Source: Ascaris suum (taxonomy: Eukaryota > Nematoda > Chromadorea > Rhabditida > Ascarididae). From it: a stretch of DNA of 64,000 nt. A program made the translations under genes and the position numbers. The notes beneath the pieces were generated by a model, which saw nothing but the letters and a program-made list of their open reading frames with translations, searched no databases and was not told the origin of the DNA. The stretch spans positions 1,690,501 through 1,754,500 of the forward strand of contig CM024191.1 in the NCBI GenBank assembly GCA_013433145.1, given 5' to 3'. Below are positions 1-19,982 of the stretch, piece by piece. Numbering within the stretch: position 1 is the first letter of the stretch; each line of letters begins with the position of its first letter.

Positions 1-2087
1 TTGCCCTTAATACTGTAGTAGTGGTGCTATACTACGTACTTTATTGCTGGAAGCAGGACTAATGAGTGGGTCAGGAGAGATGTTTTGCCTTCGATGGTCT
101 AAAAAAAGCAGCTGACGGAAAATTTTGGGAGTAACAATAAACAGAACTCTTGTATTGTACCCTATTTCTTCGAATAAAACATCTGGTTTACGAACTTCCC
201 GAGATTTTAGAGACAGAACTATTCAAAGTAGTTGAGATTCTCGTCAAAATTTCGTAGAACGACCTCACTTTTCCCCCTTGAAAAGTTATAATTGGGAGGA
301 GGAGCTATAAGTGCATTTAAAGAGAGGAAGGGAAGGGTAGAGGGAGAGGGATTGGTGTTGAAGCTAATATGGTAAATAAAGAATTCCAGTGATATATGTG
401 AAATGATATAAGTAGAGAGAAAATTTTCTTCCCTTTTTTAGCGAAAATAAATCTCCTATACTTTGCAAATGAGTTGCAAAAACTGCCCCGAAAAATTCAC
501 TGAGGTTCCAAATTATACTTTGAATGAGGTAAGGATGAAGGATAGAGATCGCAACACCGAAAAGGACCACATCACTCTTGCTTCGCTGTGACGTAGTTGC
601 ACTGCTCTATTCACTTGCAGCTGTTAAATTAAAATATTCTAAATGAAGTGGAAATTTTGAGTTTTGCTGTCATAGTTGCGAGAAGGCGAAACGCCGCCTG
701 CCGTTGGGCTGCGCTTTCATCTGAATAACCTGTGGACATCAATTACTCTACTAGAAATTGTCTGGAAATGTCGGCTAGTAGCATCAATTAGGCTGAGTTA
801 GAACTTACAGGAGTGGAAGACAACGGGTGTGGCAGAGTGATTTGTTGTCATGTGTTGATTTGTGCTTGACTGAGTCCGATTCAACCCTTAAAATCTCTAA
901 TGGACACATATAGTAAGTAATATCTGCAGAAGAAAAGCGTCACCTTTTCATGACCCTTTGCCTGATCGCTGCAATCGATTTTTTTTTACTCGATTTATAT
1001 ATTTGTCACTTTTTTTTACTGAGTTGCAACCCCAGAATGGCATAAATTTTTTATTTTTTGGCGACCAAATCTGCCTCAACAAAAGTCGTATAATACGAAG
1101 AGAATAAGGCAGACTGCATCATTAGCAGTTTAGACGCGCAAAAAGTACATATAAAGTTCACATATAGACGCAGAACAAAAAAAAACAGCCAATGAAATAG
1201 AATATCGTTAGATGAAGCATATTTATAGCAATATTGGTTCATAATTAATACCCATACGCAGAACAACAAAACAGATTATCATAGTTATCAATGAAATATA
1301 TACATTTTTTTTTGAGTGATAAAAACATCAAACACCGTTTATTTACGTAAAAACGAGGAAAATAATGTAGCGATGAATGAAAGTAGAGAGATTTTATGTG
1401 AGGTGAAAAGAATTTAGGCAATACACGAACGTTGAAAGATTGTCCGCTTCAACAATGTTTTCAGACGAAACGTTCCATATGCGAACAAATCTAAACTTAA
1501 AAACTATAAAGGAGATTATTGAAACAGCACACTTCTCTGGTACTTGTTCCACTACCTCTCACATTTCGGAACGTAGGTGAAAAGACTGTTGAACTGTCTA
1601 CTGAATTAGCACATCTTCAGCTTATTCCGCAGTCATTATGTGTAAGGGCAATCTAGTTTTTCGCTCAGCTCAAGAATGAGGCTACATTTAAATCCTACCC
1701 AATTCTCTAAACAGATGCCATTTATAGTCTCAGAAAGAGCCCAAACAACCTGAAATTTCGCTCAGGTACCACCCCTTCCATCCGCAATGGGCGAGTGACA
1801 TGTATGCGCAGTGTCACCGACGCTGTTGATGCTTGATATGTCGCTGCCTGTGTGGGCTTTGTTAGTGTGTATAGCGAAAAATGCGTAAAATGTTGAAGAG
1901 TTGTGAGAGCGACACCCCGAGACGACCAGAGAACACGATCAGGTCTGCGTTACGCGAGGGGAGGCCGCTAGAGAGCGCAGAGTGCAGCAGATTGTGCCGT
2001 GCTCTTGTGTCCGGCCGTCGTTACGAGGAGCCACACAGGGCGAATTCCTTGCGTCATTCCGTATAGCGACCACCTCAGACAAGGCTT
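1..2087. other. 5' flank of aha-1, no gene recognised
   Basis: No open frame here resembles a known protein. The frames seen are short (73 aa or less) and of low complexity. From about 1,760 to 2,080 the base composition becomes more GC-rich, as expected for the promoter-proximal region and 5' UTR of the aha-1 gene that starts at 2,088. No TATA-like element or trans-splice acceptor stands out enough to call. Confidence 0.4.
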
Positions 2088-11619
<9,532 letters not shown>

Positions 11620-14139
11620 AGATGACTTTCTCTCTCCTCATTTGTGCTTTGACGTTGTTATGGGAAAAAGGGCTCTGAGAGTGCGAAAGCCTCAAACGCG
11701 TCCCAAAAACCCTTAGTTCGCAGAAACTGATGCATTCCTTAGGATTTGCGGCATGTGATCTGCACTCAAAAGTTAGTAGTTGCAGAATTTGGGTATTATG
11801 CCGATTCAAAGGCGATTAAATTTGACAACTAAACATAAAGCTTTTAGCAAAAGAAAAACGAGCCTCCTAGTCCCCTCTCTTCGATTCCGTTCCGGCCGGA
11901 AATTCTTGCCACTTGCAGACGGTCTTGTTAAGCGGAAGTGGATGAATTGCGCTTTCCGATGAAGCATTCACCAGAAGGATGGCATATTTTTAATTCCCTG
12001 TTTCCAACATCTTCACTAAGAACTAAACTACATGTTGTGCACCTTTTAAAGTGCATCTTACGATTGTGTAAAAATTGTGTGTTCTTGTGCTTAAAATAAA
12101 TGTTATATTTGTAATCATAAAGTGCATTTGTCCCGTTAGGCGATATAAACCGTGATGAACGCGTCAGACATCAGACAGCGGCACTTGATATCACTGAGAG
12201 AGAATTCGTTGCGGCCTCCAACGTCACGCCTCTCCGAAAAGAGAGAGACTAAACTAGAAGACAGTTCCTTGAGTGCTTTTGACTCTAATTTCGATCAGAT
12301 GAAGCAACGGCAAAGATCCATTTCTCTAGATGGCGCAGAGCGAGAGAGTTATCTATTGCTAAGCGCACGGTCAACAAATTTGGTACAGTAGGGAATTTTG
12401 CAAATAAATGCGAAAATTTGAAGACGGGACGGCCGTATCTAAAGGCTCACAATCGTTCAATCGCTGCCCCGCCGAAGATTGCAAGCAAGGAGAGGACTAA
12501 AGGGTCTTCCCCCATAAGTATGTTTGGTCGAGGTGGTCCTGACAGAAAGGTGGTAGGGATTTGGTCAGTCATCGCGTCAGGGGATAAATTAGCCGAGGAG
12601 ACGGAACAGGAAAGAATTACTCGGGAGGACCGAACGAGAAATTTGGGAGAGTTTTCAAGATTGGGCGGAAAGTTTCTTACCGAGTAGACAGGTGGTTGTC
12701 GTGGAGAATTTCGCTGGATTAGAACTCTTAGCTGGACAATCTGGTCGAGGCGAATCTCAGCAAAAAAAAGGGGAGCTATTTTCACCTGAACTCTGAATAG
12801 GCGGAAGACGTCATAAAGCATGATCTCCGAAGCATAATTACAGATCTGAACGCTTTCACAAGATTATTTCACAACGTAAGCCAAGTTACAACCAGCTGCT
12901 TATCGACTTTAAAACTTCATTAACAAGATTATATACCCGTATCGGAGTCAACACACTATCACTCACGTGAGTGAAGCTCACACAAAACAAGAACAACGAT
13001 GAGTTTCGCGAACGATTCGAAGAATTCTACGCAGATTAACGATTGAATTGCTAATGCCTCAATTAGAAAGAGACCATGATGCATGGTCTCTCCGGCAGTA
13101 ATCATATTTAACGTACACTTATTCACCATCAAGTGTAATGAAACATTATTAAATAGACGAAGTCCATGCAAAATGACAAATTACGTCGTCCAACTCAGAA
13201 TGGAATAAAAACGTAAGCAGCAACAACCCAGGATTGCGATCGTGGATTGCCGGGTGATCGTATACTATTTAGTTGATAGTCCATCTTACGAACCGTAAAT
13301 TCGACACGCATTTCTAATATAGTTGGTTTATGCAGATTTCATTGGGGCAAGAAATTGAAAGCTATATCAAAGGTACGCTATGCAAAATGTACTTCGGAGC
13401 CGTGCCAGAAAGGTGAACAAAGAAAGAGCAAGAAGTTGCACATTACCACAGCAAAATAAAGCATACCATATGGAACTTTGCTATGTACCTTTATGGCGTG
13501 TTAGTGGCGATATTCTTCAGGACACACACAATGTAGGCAAAGCGGAAATTTTTTCGTAACAGCGACGAGAAGCCAACCGATCGAACTTAGGTTGAGACAA
13601 CGTTGGATTTATTTCCACTCTTGGATACCTATTTCCGAGAAACAATCATCTTTAGCATTCGATCTACTACCATCTCCCCCCTCTCTTAACTAAGAAAGAA
13701 ATTCCACATGCAGGCATCTACACGTACATGCATCTTTGAAGGTACATCACGGCTTTGTTTTCATACAGTCGGTCCTAATAAAATTTGGCATTTGCTTCTC
13801 TTCCAACTACGATATAAACTCTATAACTACTCTAGAGTTTGTCGCATGCAAAAACAAAACGAAATCAGAAACGTGGAACGACATAAATCCGATTCATACA
13901 TGAACTACCCATATTACAATCTAATAAAGACACTACGCATACACTTAAAGAAGCCGGTATTCTTTTCTAGTTCAACATAGAAATCTGTCCTGTTCAGCTG
14001 AAATGTTGATACAATGAAATTAGAATGCGCTAAGAAAAGAAATAGGCATTCTAAGCTTATAGCCATCAAGGTACCACCAGGCAATCGCATTGATAAAATG
14101 CGTGATGCGTATTATTGAACCTCTAGATCAAGACGACTA
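11620..14139. other. Intergenic region between aha-1 and mrpl-43; possible ORFs at 12,152-12,687
   Basis: The stretch contains the probable aha-1 poly(A) signal and two adjacent forward frames, 12,152-12,391 (79 codons, Arg/Ser/Gln-rich, starting MNASDIRQRHL) and 12,418-12,687 (89 codons). They are less AT-rich than their surroundings and could be part of a degenerate element or an unrecognised exon. I see no family signature. From 12,700 to 14,139 nothing is recognised. Confidence 0.3.
12095..12100 (+). terminator. Candidate aha-1 poly(A) signal AATAAA
   Basis: This is the first exact AATAAA on the plus strand after the aha-1 stop at 11,617-11,619. It would give a 3' UTR of roughly 490 nt. 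Variant hexamers closer to the stop could be used instead. Confidence 0.45.
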
Positions 14140-15549
14140 TCAACTCTTATTAACAAGAGACGAAATGTACTCGGTCGCAGTTTGTTGATTTGAGCGATGC
14201 GTAGAAAACTTTTTCTGCGGTAAATCGGCAACGTTCTGCTCAGTATCGATGTTAAGCAATGGATTCCATGCGCCTTGAACAGAGCTGACGGCCGCCGTTT
14301 GCCTCGACTCGAGTTTAACCACCGGTAATCCACTTCGCGTCCTCAAAAGGTTCATATGTAGTGCCACCTGTTCGGCAGTAAAATTCGTCGCATTCACATG
14401 TGCCATACGTCCATTGCCGTATTCAGCACGTAGTGTCGGAGAGCTGTTTCTGAAACTGACTTCACTACGTACAAACATGGAGGAAGCAAACACAAAGGGT
14501 ACATATGCGAATTCACGTTCGAAAAATGCATCTCCATAGCACGCATGAGAAATATGTGAAGGACGAAGGAGGAAGCATAGCAGGAATACGTTGCAGCCAC
14601 TATTTGTTTATTGAGATAATAAAGGAAGTAGAAGATAAGTGAATAGGATCGGCACTTTAAACGGTTTTTGATCCCACAGTGGGGAAACAAATGCCACGAT
14701 CGTTTTGATTGTTAGCGAAAGTTTCCCTCATTAAAAAATCATACGCAACTCATGACATATCAATGTATAGATGTGCAGTTCTTGAAAAACTGGAAAAAAA
14801 AATCGACTCTTAACTTCATAGCAATTAGTTTTCAAAGAAGCTCTTTCCTAAAAGACATTTTTGATAGCAATCACTATACCATATAGAGAAATAAGCAAAA
14901 AAAGGAATTGAGCGATCAAAAATTTTTAAGCACTTGATAAATTATATCAGAGCCAAATTATATAACCAGAGAATCAATTAAAAAACAAATTCAAATCTCG
15001 CATTATACTTGCTTTTCGAACGAGTGGGGGGATGAGAGAGGAACGGGGACATTCACTACGTTCAAAAAATTACGCTTACGAAATTTTGCGGCAACCCGAC
15101 CGGTTCTAAACGTACCCGTTCTAAACTGCAAAAGCTGTGTTGTTTCTAAGTGGCAGGTTTTTTTGGAAGTTCCCAGATTATCCCGTTTTCTCATTGGATA
15201 ATAAACGTTTCAGGAAACTAGTAGTTCCACTCATCGGAGGTATGCAATGAAATTGGATTTACTTTCTTATACATTCGAAGGCGAACCTTATCGGTGTGAC
15301 GTATATGACGATTGAAGGATTCTGTTGAGCGAATCGTTTGATGTCACTTTCGATGAAATTTCGCATACCAACACTGCTTTCGCTTTGTTTACAGAAGCGT
15401 AGTGTTATTCGATGTGCTTGTGGAATATATGATGTGACACCATTGTTCATCGGTGTCTTCGGGAAATCGGTCAGCCTCCAGCCATAGTTGAGCGCTTTAG
15501 CGGCCGTGTATATCGGCTTGATCCTATCAACACGCACTCGCGATGGCAT
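14140..15549 (-). CDS. Mitochondrial large-subunit ribosomal protein mL43 (MRPL43), 2 exons, 190 aa
   Basis: A structural protein of the mitochondrial 39S/54S subunit with the L51/S25/CI-B8 thioredoxin-like domain. Exons are 15549-15287 and 14449-14140. The phase-2 junction rebuilds YVTPIR-NSSP and gives 191 codons with the stop. Residues around MRNFIESDIKRFAQQNPSIV match the family segment [20 protein letters not shown]. Later, RTRSGLPVVKLES and SSVQGAWNPLLN match human ADQSGLDVIRI and PSIQGQWHPFTN. The N-terminal extension starting MPSRVRVDRIK is nematode-like and basic, compatible with mitochondrial import. The start is the first ATG of the open frame, and no acceptor suggests a further exon. 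The 837-bp intron holds no gene. The gene is divergent from RTF2, with 1.8 kb between the two starts. Confidence 0.92.
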
Positions 15550-17391
15550 TTCTGATAGCTAAATAAACCTCTATACAAAAATACACATACTTAAAGGGCA
15601 TTGCTTACATGGACAAATGTATGGCGTGATAAGACGTATGGCGTGACCGGTCGGCTAAGTGTTATCGATCGTAAAAAAATCTATGGCATATTACACTTGC
15701 TAAAGTCAGAGTTTTTTCTTGCGATTGGAAAGGAAAAAACTGAAAGATATGGGTAAACAAAAGAAACTCGCAAAATAAAAGAGAGAAGGGAACTGATGGT
15801 GAAAATGTAAAATCACCCGTATGTTTTATTGTTTAAAAAGCCACACGTAAAGATGAAACTACAGTTCTAAATCTTCTTTTCTTAATCTGCCAAATTATCT
15901 GCATTGAAAAAACCTGTACAATGTGTGAAGGGGGACTTATCGTAAGAAAGTTTTGAATGAAGAGTGGTAAAGGTGTACAAAAAACTGTACAGGTTAAGGG
16001 GATTGCACTTTTCAGCATCAATCTGAGTACTGATCCGAGGTGGGTCGCCGATCGGTACCTTTTTCAACGCATTTCAGTATGGTCCGGAGCTAAACCTGAT
16101 CCCAGCCATTCTCCCGCTGTGACCAGGACCAAACTGTATCTAAATTAAAAGGATTGCGCACTTCAATCGCTCAAAAGCCATTGTTCTTTATGCTTCTTTC
16201 ATCACTAATTACTTCATGTAATGAGCAGGAACTCAAATATCACAAATGGCTGAGACGGTCTTAAGAAACAGCAACGACAATGTGCATATAGTTGTGCATG
16301 TTCAGGCTATAATTTTAGTGAAATTATTAAAAGAAATTATAGACACAGGAAATCCAAGTAATATGCCTTACTATCCCAATCATAAGCAGCGCATCTTATC
16401 ATTCCTCATCTTTCAACGGTACCATTACCATACATTAATCGAGAGAACGAGATAACGCTGTTTACAAATTTCGAGACGGAAACACATTCGAGGTGAAATT
16501 AAGAGCGAAGGTATACTCATATTTAAAGAAAATTAGCAACGGAAAGGTGGAACAATGCTTCGAACACCTATATCGCTTGCAAAAAACGCCGTAAATACTC
16601 AAATCACTGAACTCGACGTGTGCATCGTTCGATTAGGATCGATGAACGTCTACATCTACAAGCATTTGTACTTTCGCCTGTTTAAAAATATGGGGAGTGG
16701 GACGGGAGGGGGTTCGGGAGAGGGGGCGTTGGTTCTCTCGTTTTGCTATGTGTGTCTGTCGAAGGCGACCTCTTATATTGGAAGCGCGGAGGCGGGTAGA
16801 AGGGGGGACTACCTCATTCGAGAGGTACAGTGCATAGCGTTCGCTGAGTTCCAAAAATGACGTCACCCAAATACCATTTACAAACAATAAAATACTATAT
16901 ATGCTGTTCCAAGAAATAAAATAGCGCTTCCCCCATGCCTTCTCCAATTCCCAGCGCTTCAACTTCGTTCCCCAAATTTGTAATAAGCAGGTCTCGAGAG
17001 GTCTCTGGAGCTCTCTTGGCCAGATGCCAACAACTAACGTTGCCGCAGTGACATCTACCACGCAACGTCCCATGATGACGAAATGGTGATGGTTTCGTTT
17101 TAGGAGTGACGTGGTGTAGGTGGGATTTTTTGGCGTCATCTTGCGTGCGTACTATAATTACGAAATCCGTATCCAGCAACCGCATAAAAAGGTGTCGTAT
17201 ACTTGCTTCATACCTGGACTTCGATCCATGCTCGTTGTCTTGAGGCATGCACTGGTTTTTCCTTAGACGTTTTATACTTCCGTTGCATACGTTTTCAATT
17301 TATCGTCTGCTGAAAATACATGAATAATTTGCGCAGTTTTCGCATTTGATTGCTAGCTTCGCTTTTCAGCGATTCAACTGACGAATAAAAT
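15550..17391. other. Divergent intergenic region mrpl-43 / rtf2, with possible repeat at 16.6-17.25 kb
   Basis: This would hold both promoters. Between about 16,630 and 17,250 the sequence is less AT-rich than its surroundings, and two overlapping minus-strand frames stay open (168 codons at 16,633-17,139; 117 codons at 16,895-17,248). They use different frames, match nothing I know and lack clear splice structure. A dispersed repeat or a degenerate element is more likely than a gene. An acceptor-like GCTTTTCAG just upstream of the RTF2 ATG (about 17,361-17,369) may be a trans-splice or 5' UTR splice site. Confidence 0.35.
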
Positions 17392-19235
17392 ATGGGAGCA
17401 GATGGTGGAACGATTCCGAAGCGTTGCGAATTGGTGAAAAATAAGAAGAAAAAAGAGAAAATCGAGAGAAATGTGAAGAACGCTTCACGTTGGCGGCTTT
17501 GTCGTCTATCGCAACAACCACTACAAAAGCCGATCGTCGCTTGTCGACTTGGCAGGTATAACTCCGTCATTTCAAGTTGAATTCTACTTAACAAATATGT
17601 ACTGAGTGCTTGCCGTGAAGCCGTGGTGTTGCACTTTTACTAGTCGCCTTCTGTAATTTCAAATCGAGACTGCTGTTTTTAGAGGTTGATCCACCCATTC
17701 TATAAAATCCAGTGGTCCTTGAATTGAATGATTCGCTCTTTCGGAAACGTTCCAGAAGCCATATGTTGATTATGCTTGTAATTATTTCAGCTTGTACAAT
17801 AAAGAAGCGGTACTGCAGGCGATTCTTTTGAAAACGATTCGCGAGAATGAGAGTACGAAGCATATACGTGGACTCAAAGATATAAAAGAACTGAAGTTGT
17901 GCGACAACAAGGAATATAAAGAGACTGGAGCCGACAAGGGGGATGTATACAAGGACTACAACGTTGCTCCGTATTGCTGTCCCGTGAGTGGACTTGCCAT
18001 GAACGGCAACCACACGTTCGTTGTAACCTTCACTTAAAAGTTCTTACCTTCACTTTCTTTGCATATTTACTTCAGTGTAATGGATGCGGTCATGTAGATA
18101 GGTACCTCTGACCTAGAATCCCACTCGCTAGCCACTGCCAGTCTTGATGGTCACTACAGTTGACCACTCTACTCGTTGAATACTATCCTCTTTTTGAACA
18201 GATGCTGCGGCACGGCCTATTTTTGAAAACATCCCTGTAACTGTAGAAAGGCAGTGCTCCATTTACTGTACGCTGAACAAGTTTCTCAGCGCCACTTGCA
18301 GTTTCGAGGAATTCCGTGAATGATTTGTTGTTATAGGTTTACGGTGAACTGGCGATGCGGTTGCGTCATTTCTGAAAAGGCCATCGAGGAGGTGAAATCG
18401 GATGTTTGCCACGGTTGCGGCGGACCGTTTTGCAAGGATGACCTGGTTGTGTTGAACCCACCAAGTGAACTTCGAAAGGTGTATGAGGCAAAATTGGAAG
18501 AACAAAGAGAGAAGAAGAACCGTAAAGTCCAACACCGTAAGTCCCTTACATGTCGTTGTAAGCTTTGATATAGGTTTCGCTCTTTAAGAAAAGCCAGGCT
18601 AGCATAGAGATTAGAAATCTCTTCCTATAGTTTCCTTGCTTCCGACGGTAGTGAAGGCCGCTCCATTGCTCCATTTGGGTTCGTCTTATGCAGAATGGAG
18701 CCTTATATTTCATACTGTGATCATCGCTTCAAAAGTAGTGTCTACCAGCAGCTCTTTAGAGGCGTAAACCACTGATCGCTGTAAGGGGAATTTCAGGTTT
18801 GCTTCGATAATGGAGTGAACCCGTCGTTTTAGGTTCCATTCAGTTCTGATTTCACTCCATTTATTTGAGGGAGACGGCTTACTTGTCAGGTCGTCTTTGC
18901 CGGAAGCTTGGTACACCCACCTACCATCTGCTCAATTACTTATGGTCGCGTGCGACGATGTTCTACTTTGCTCGCTGTTGAGATAATCCTGCCGGGGGCA
19001 ACTTTGTTACAAAAGTGTTATCTTTTAAGAAAATGGCGTTAACGGAAACTTGAAGCAGAACAAGACAGGAAACACCGATTCAACCTCAAAACAGAAGCCC
19101 GAAAAGCGGAAAATGGCTTCAATACAAGATGATGAGAAGGCATCTGCTGCCTACAAGTCGCTGTTCACGACCTCCGAAGAAGCCAAAAAGCGGCCTAAAG
19201 GGCACTGGGTTACCTATAACCCACTATTTAACTGA
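17392..19235 (+). CDS. RTF2 replication termination factor 2 homologue (4 exons, 264 aa)
   Basis: RTF2 family proteins act at stalled replication forks (fork-barrier pausing in fission yeast; removal by DDI1/2 proteasome shuttles in human cells). Exons are 17392-17555, 17791-18015, 18337-18536 and 19030-19235. Phases match and give 265 codons with the stop. The start MGADGGTIPKRCELVK is the family's conserved N terminus. It is followed by QKPIVACRLGR and SLYNKEAVLQ, the RING-like half, with CPVSGLAMNGNHTF next. The second Cys cluster is RCGCVISEKAIEEVKSDVCH plus CGGPFC. The linker is Lys-rich. The C terminus AYKSLFTTSEEAKK...HWVTY matches the human tail. The CXXC-like motifs look intact. The gene converges with the CABIN1-type gene, and the two stops are 640 bp apart. 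Confidence 0.95.
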
Positions 19236-19264
19236 TACTGCTCGTATATACTACTGTACAGTAC

Positions 19265-19270
19265 AATAAA
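19265..19270 (+). terminator. rtf2 poly(A) signal AATAAA
   Basis: An exact AATAAA 30 nt after the RTF2 stop codon, at a spacing typical of nematode 3' ends. The predicted 3' UTR is only about 45-50 nt. Confidence 0.8.
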
Positions 19271-19501
19271 CCCTCCGAATCCAATGCTTTTCTAACATCG
19301 TTGCGAAAGAGCAACAAAAGAAATGCGGAAGCACAAGGCAGTCAGACAGGGACATCGGTACGCGTAGAGACAAAAATAATTTCCTACAAAAATCTCAGCG
19401 ATACCGAGAACGTAGGTGGCATAGGACACTATTATATGAATACTGGAGACCCCGACCACACCACAGCAACATAGATAGCACCAACGACGAATGGCAGGCA
19501 A

Positions 19502-19503
<2 letters not shown>

Positions 19504-19564
<61 letters not shown>
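19504..19564. repeat. (TA)30 microsatellite
   Basis: An uninterrupted TA tract between the convergent 3' ends of rtf2 and the CABIN1-type gene. Its flanks show no inverted symmetry. Confidence 0.95.
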
Positions 19565-19566
<2 letters not shown>

Positions 19567-19874
19567 ATTATGAATATACGGCACTAACAAGAACACGTCA
19601 ACGAATATATGTACATAAATGTACGACGTAAGAATAAGCACACACAGAACCTATTTAAAACGCGACAACACTGGAGACCTGAATCACATTATAACGATAA
19701 AGAGATCAACGCTCCTACAAGCAGACGAAACGAATGAAATGCCCATGTACAACAAGGCGACAGATGTTAATAAGTTGTGTGGCTTCCGTGGTCACTACCA
19801 CCTCTGGGCGTCTTGTCATGCAGGTTCGGACGGACGGTTGCGTAGCCGGGCCGGGTGTCGATGGGTACAGCCCA

Positions 19875-19982
19875 TCACACTGCCGATGGAGTATCGTAGC
19901 GTGGAGTCTTAGGCGCCACTGGAACTGTAATTGGTTTCGAACGCCTTTTCGTTGCTTTCTGCTTCGACTGCACGTACAGTTG
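19875..19982 (-). CDS. Last CABIN1 exon: basic tail with ITV-P-P-TP motif
   Basis: A TTTGCAG acceptor opens a 35-residue frame that ends in TGA at 19,875-19,877. It contains SKQKATKRRSKPITVPVAPK and TPRYDTPSAV. Human CABIN1 has PEITVTPPTP, a calcineurin-docking (PxIxIT-type) peptide, near its C terminus. The ITV-P-xTP layout here looks related but lacks the Pro two residues before the Ile. The link to the preceding exon (21,080-20,940) is phase-0 compatible but has no transcript support. Confidence 0.6.
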   Translation of the reverse strand, partial: QLYVQSKQKATKRRSKPITVPVAPKTPRYDTPSAV

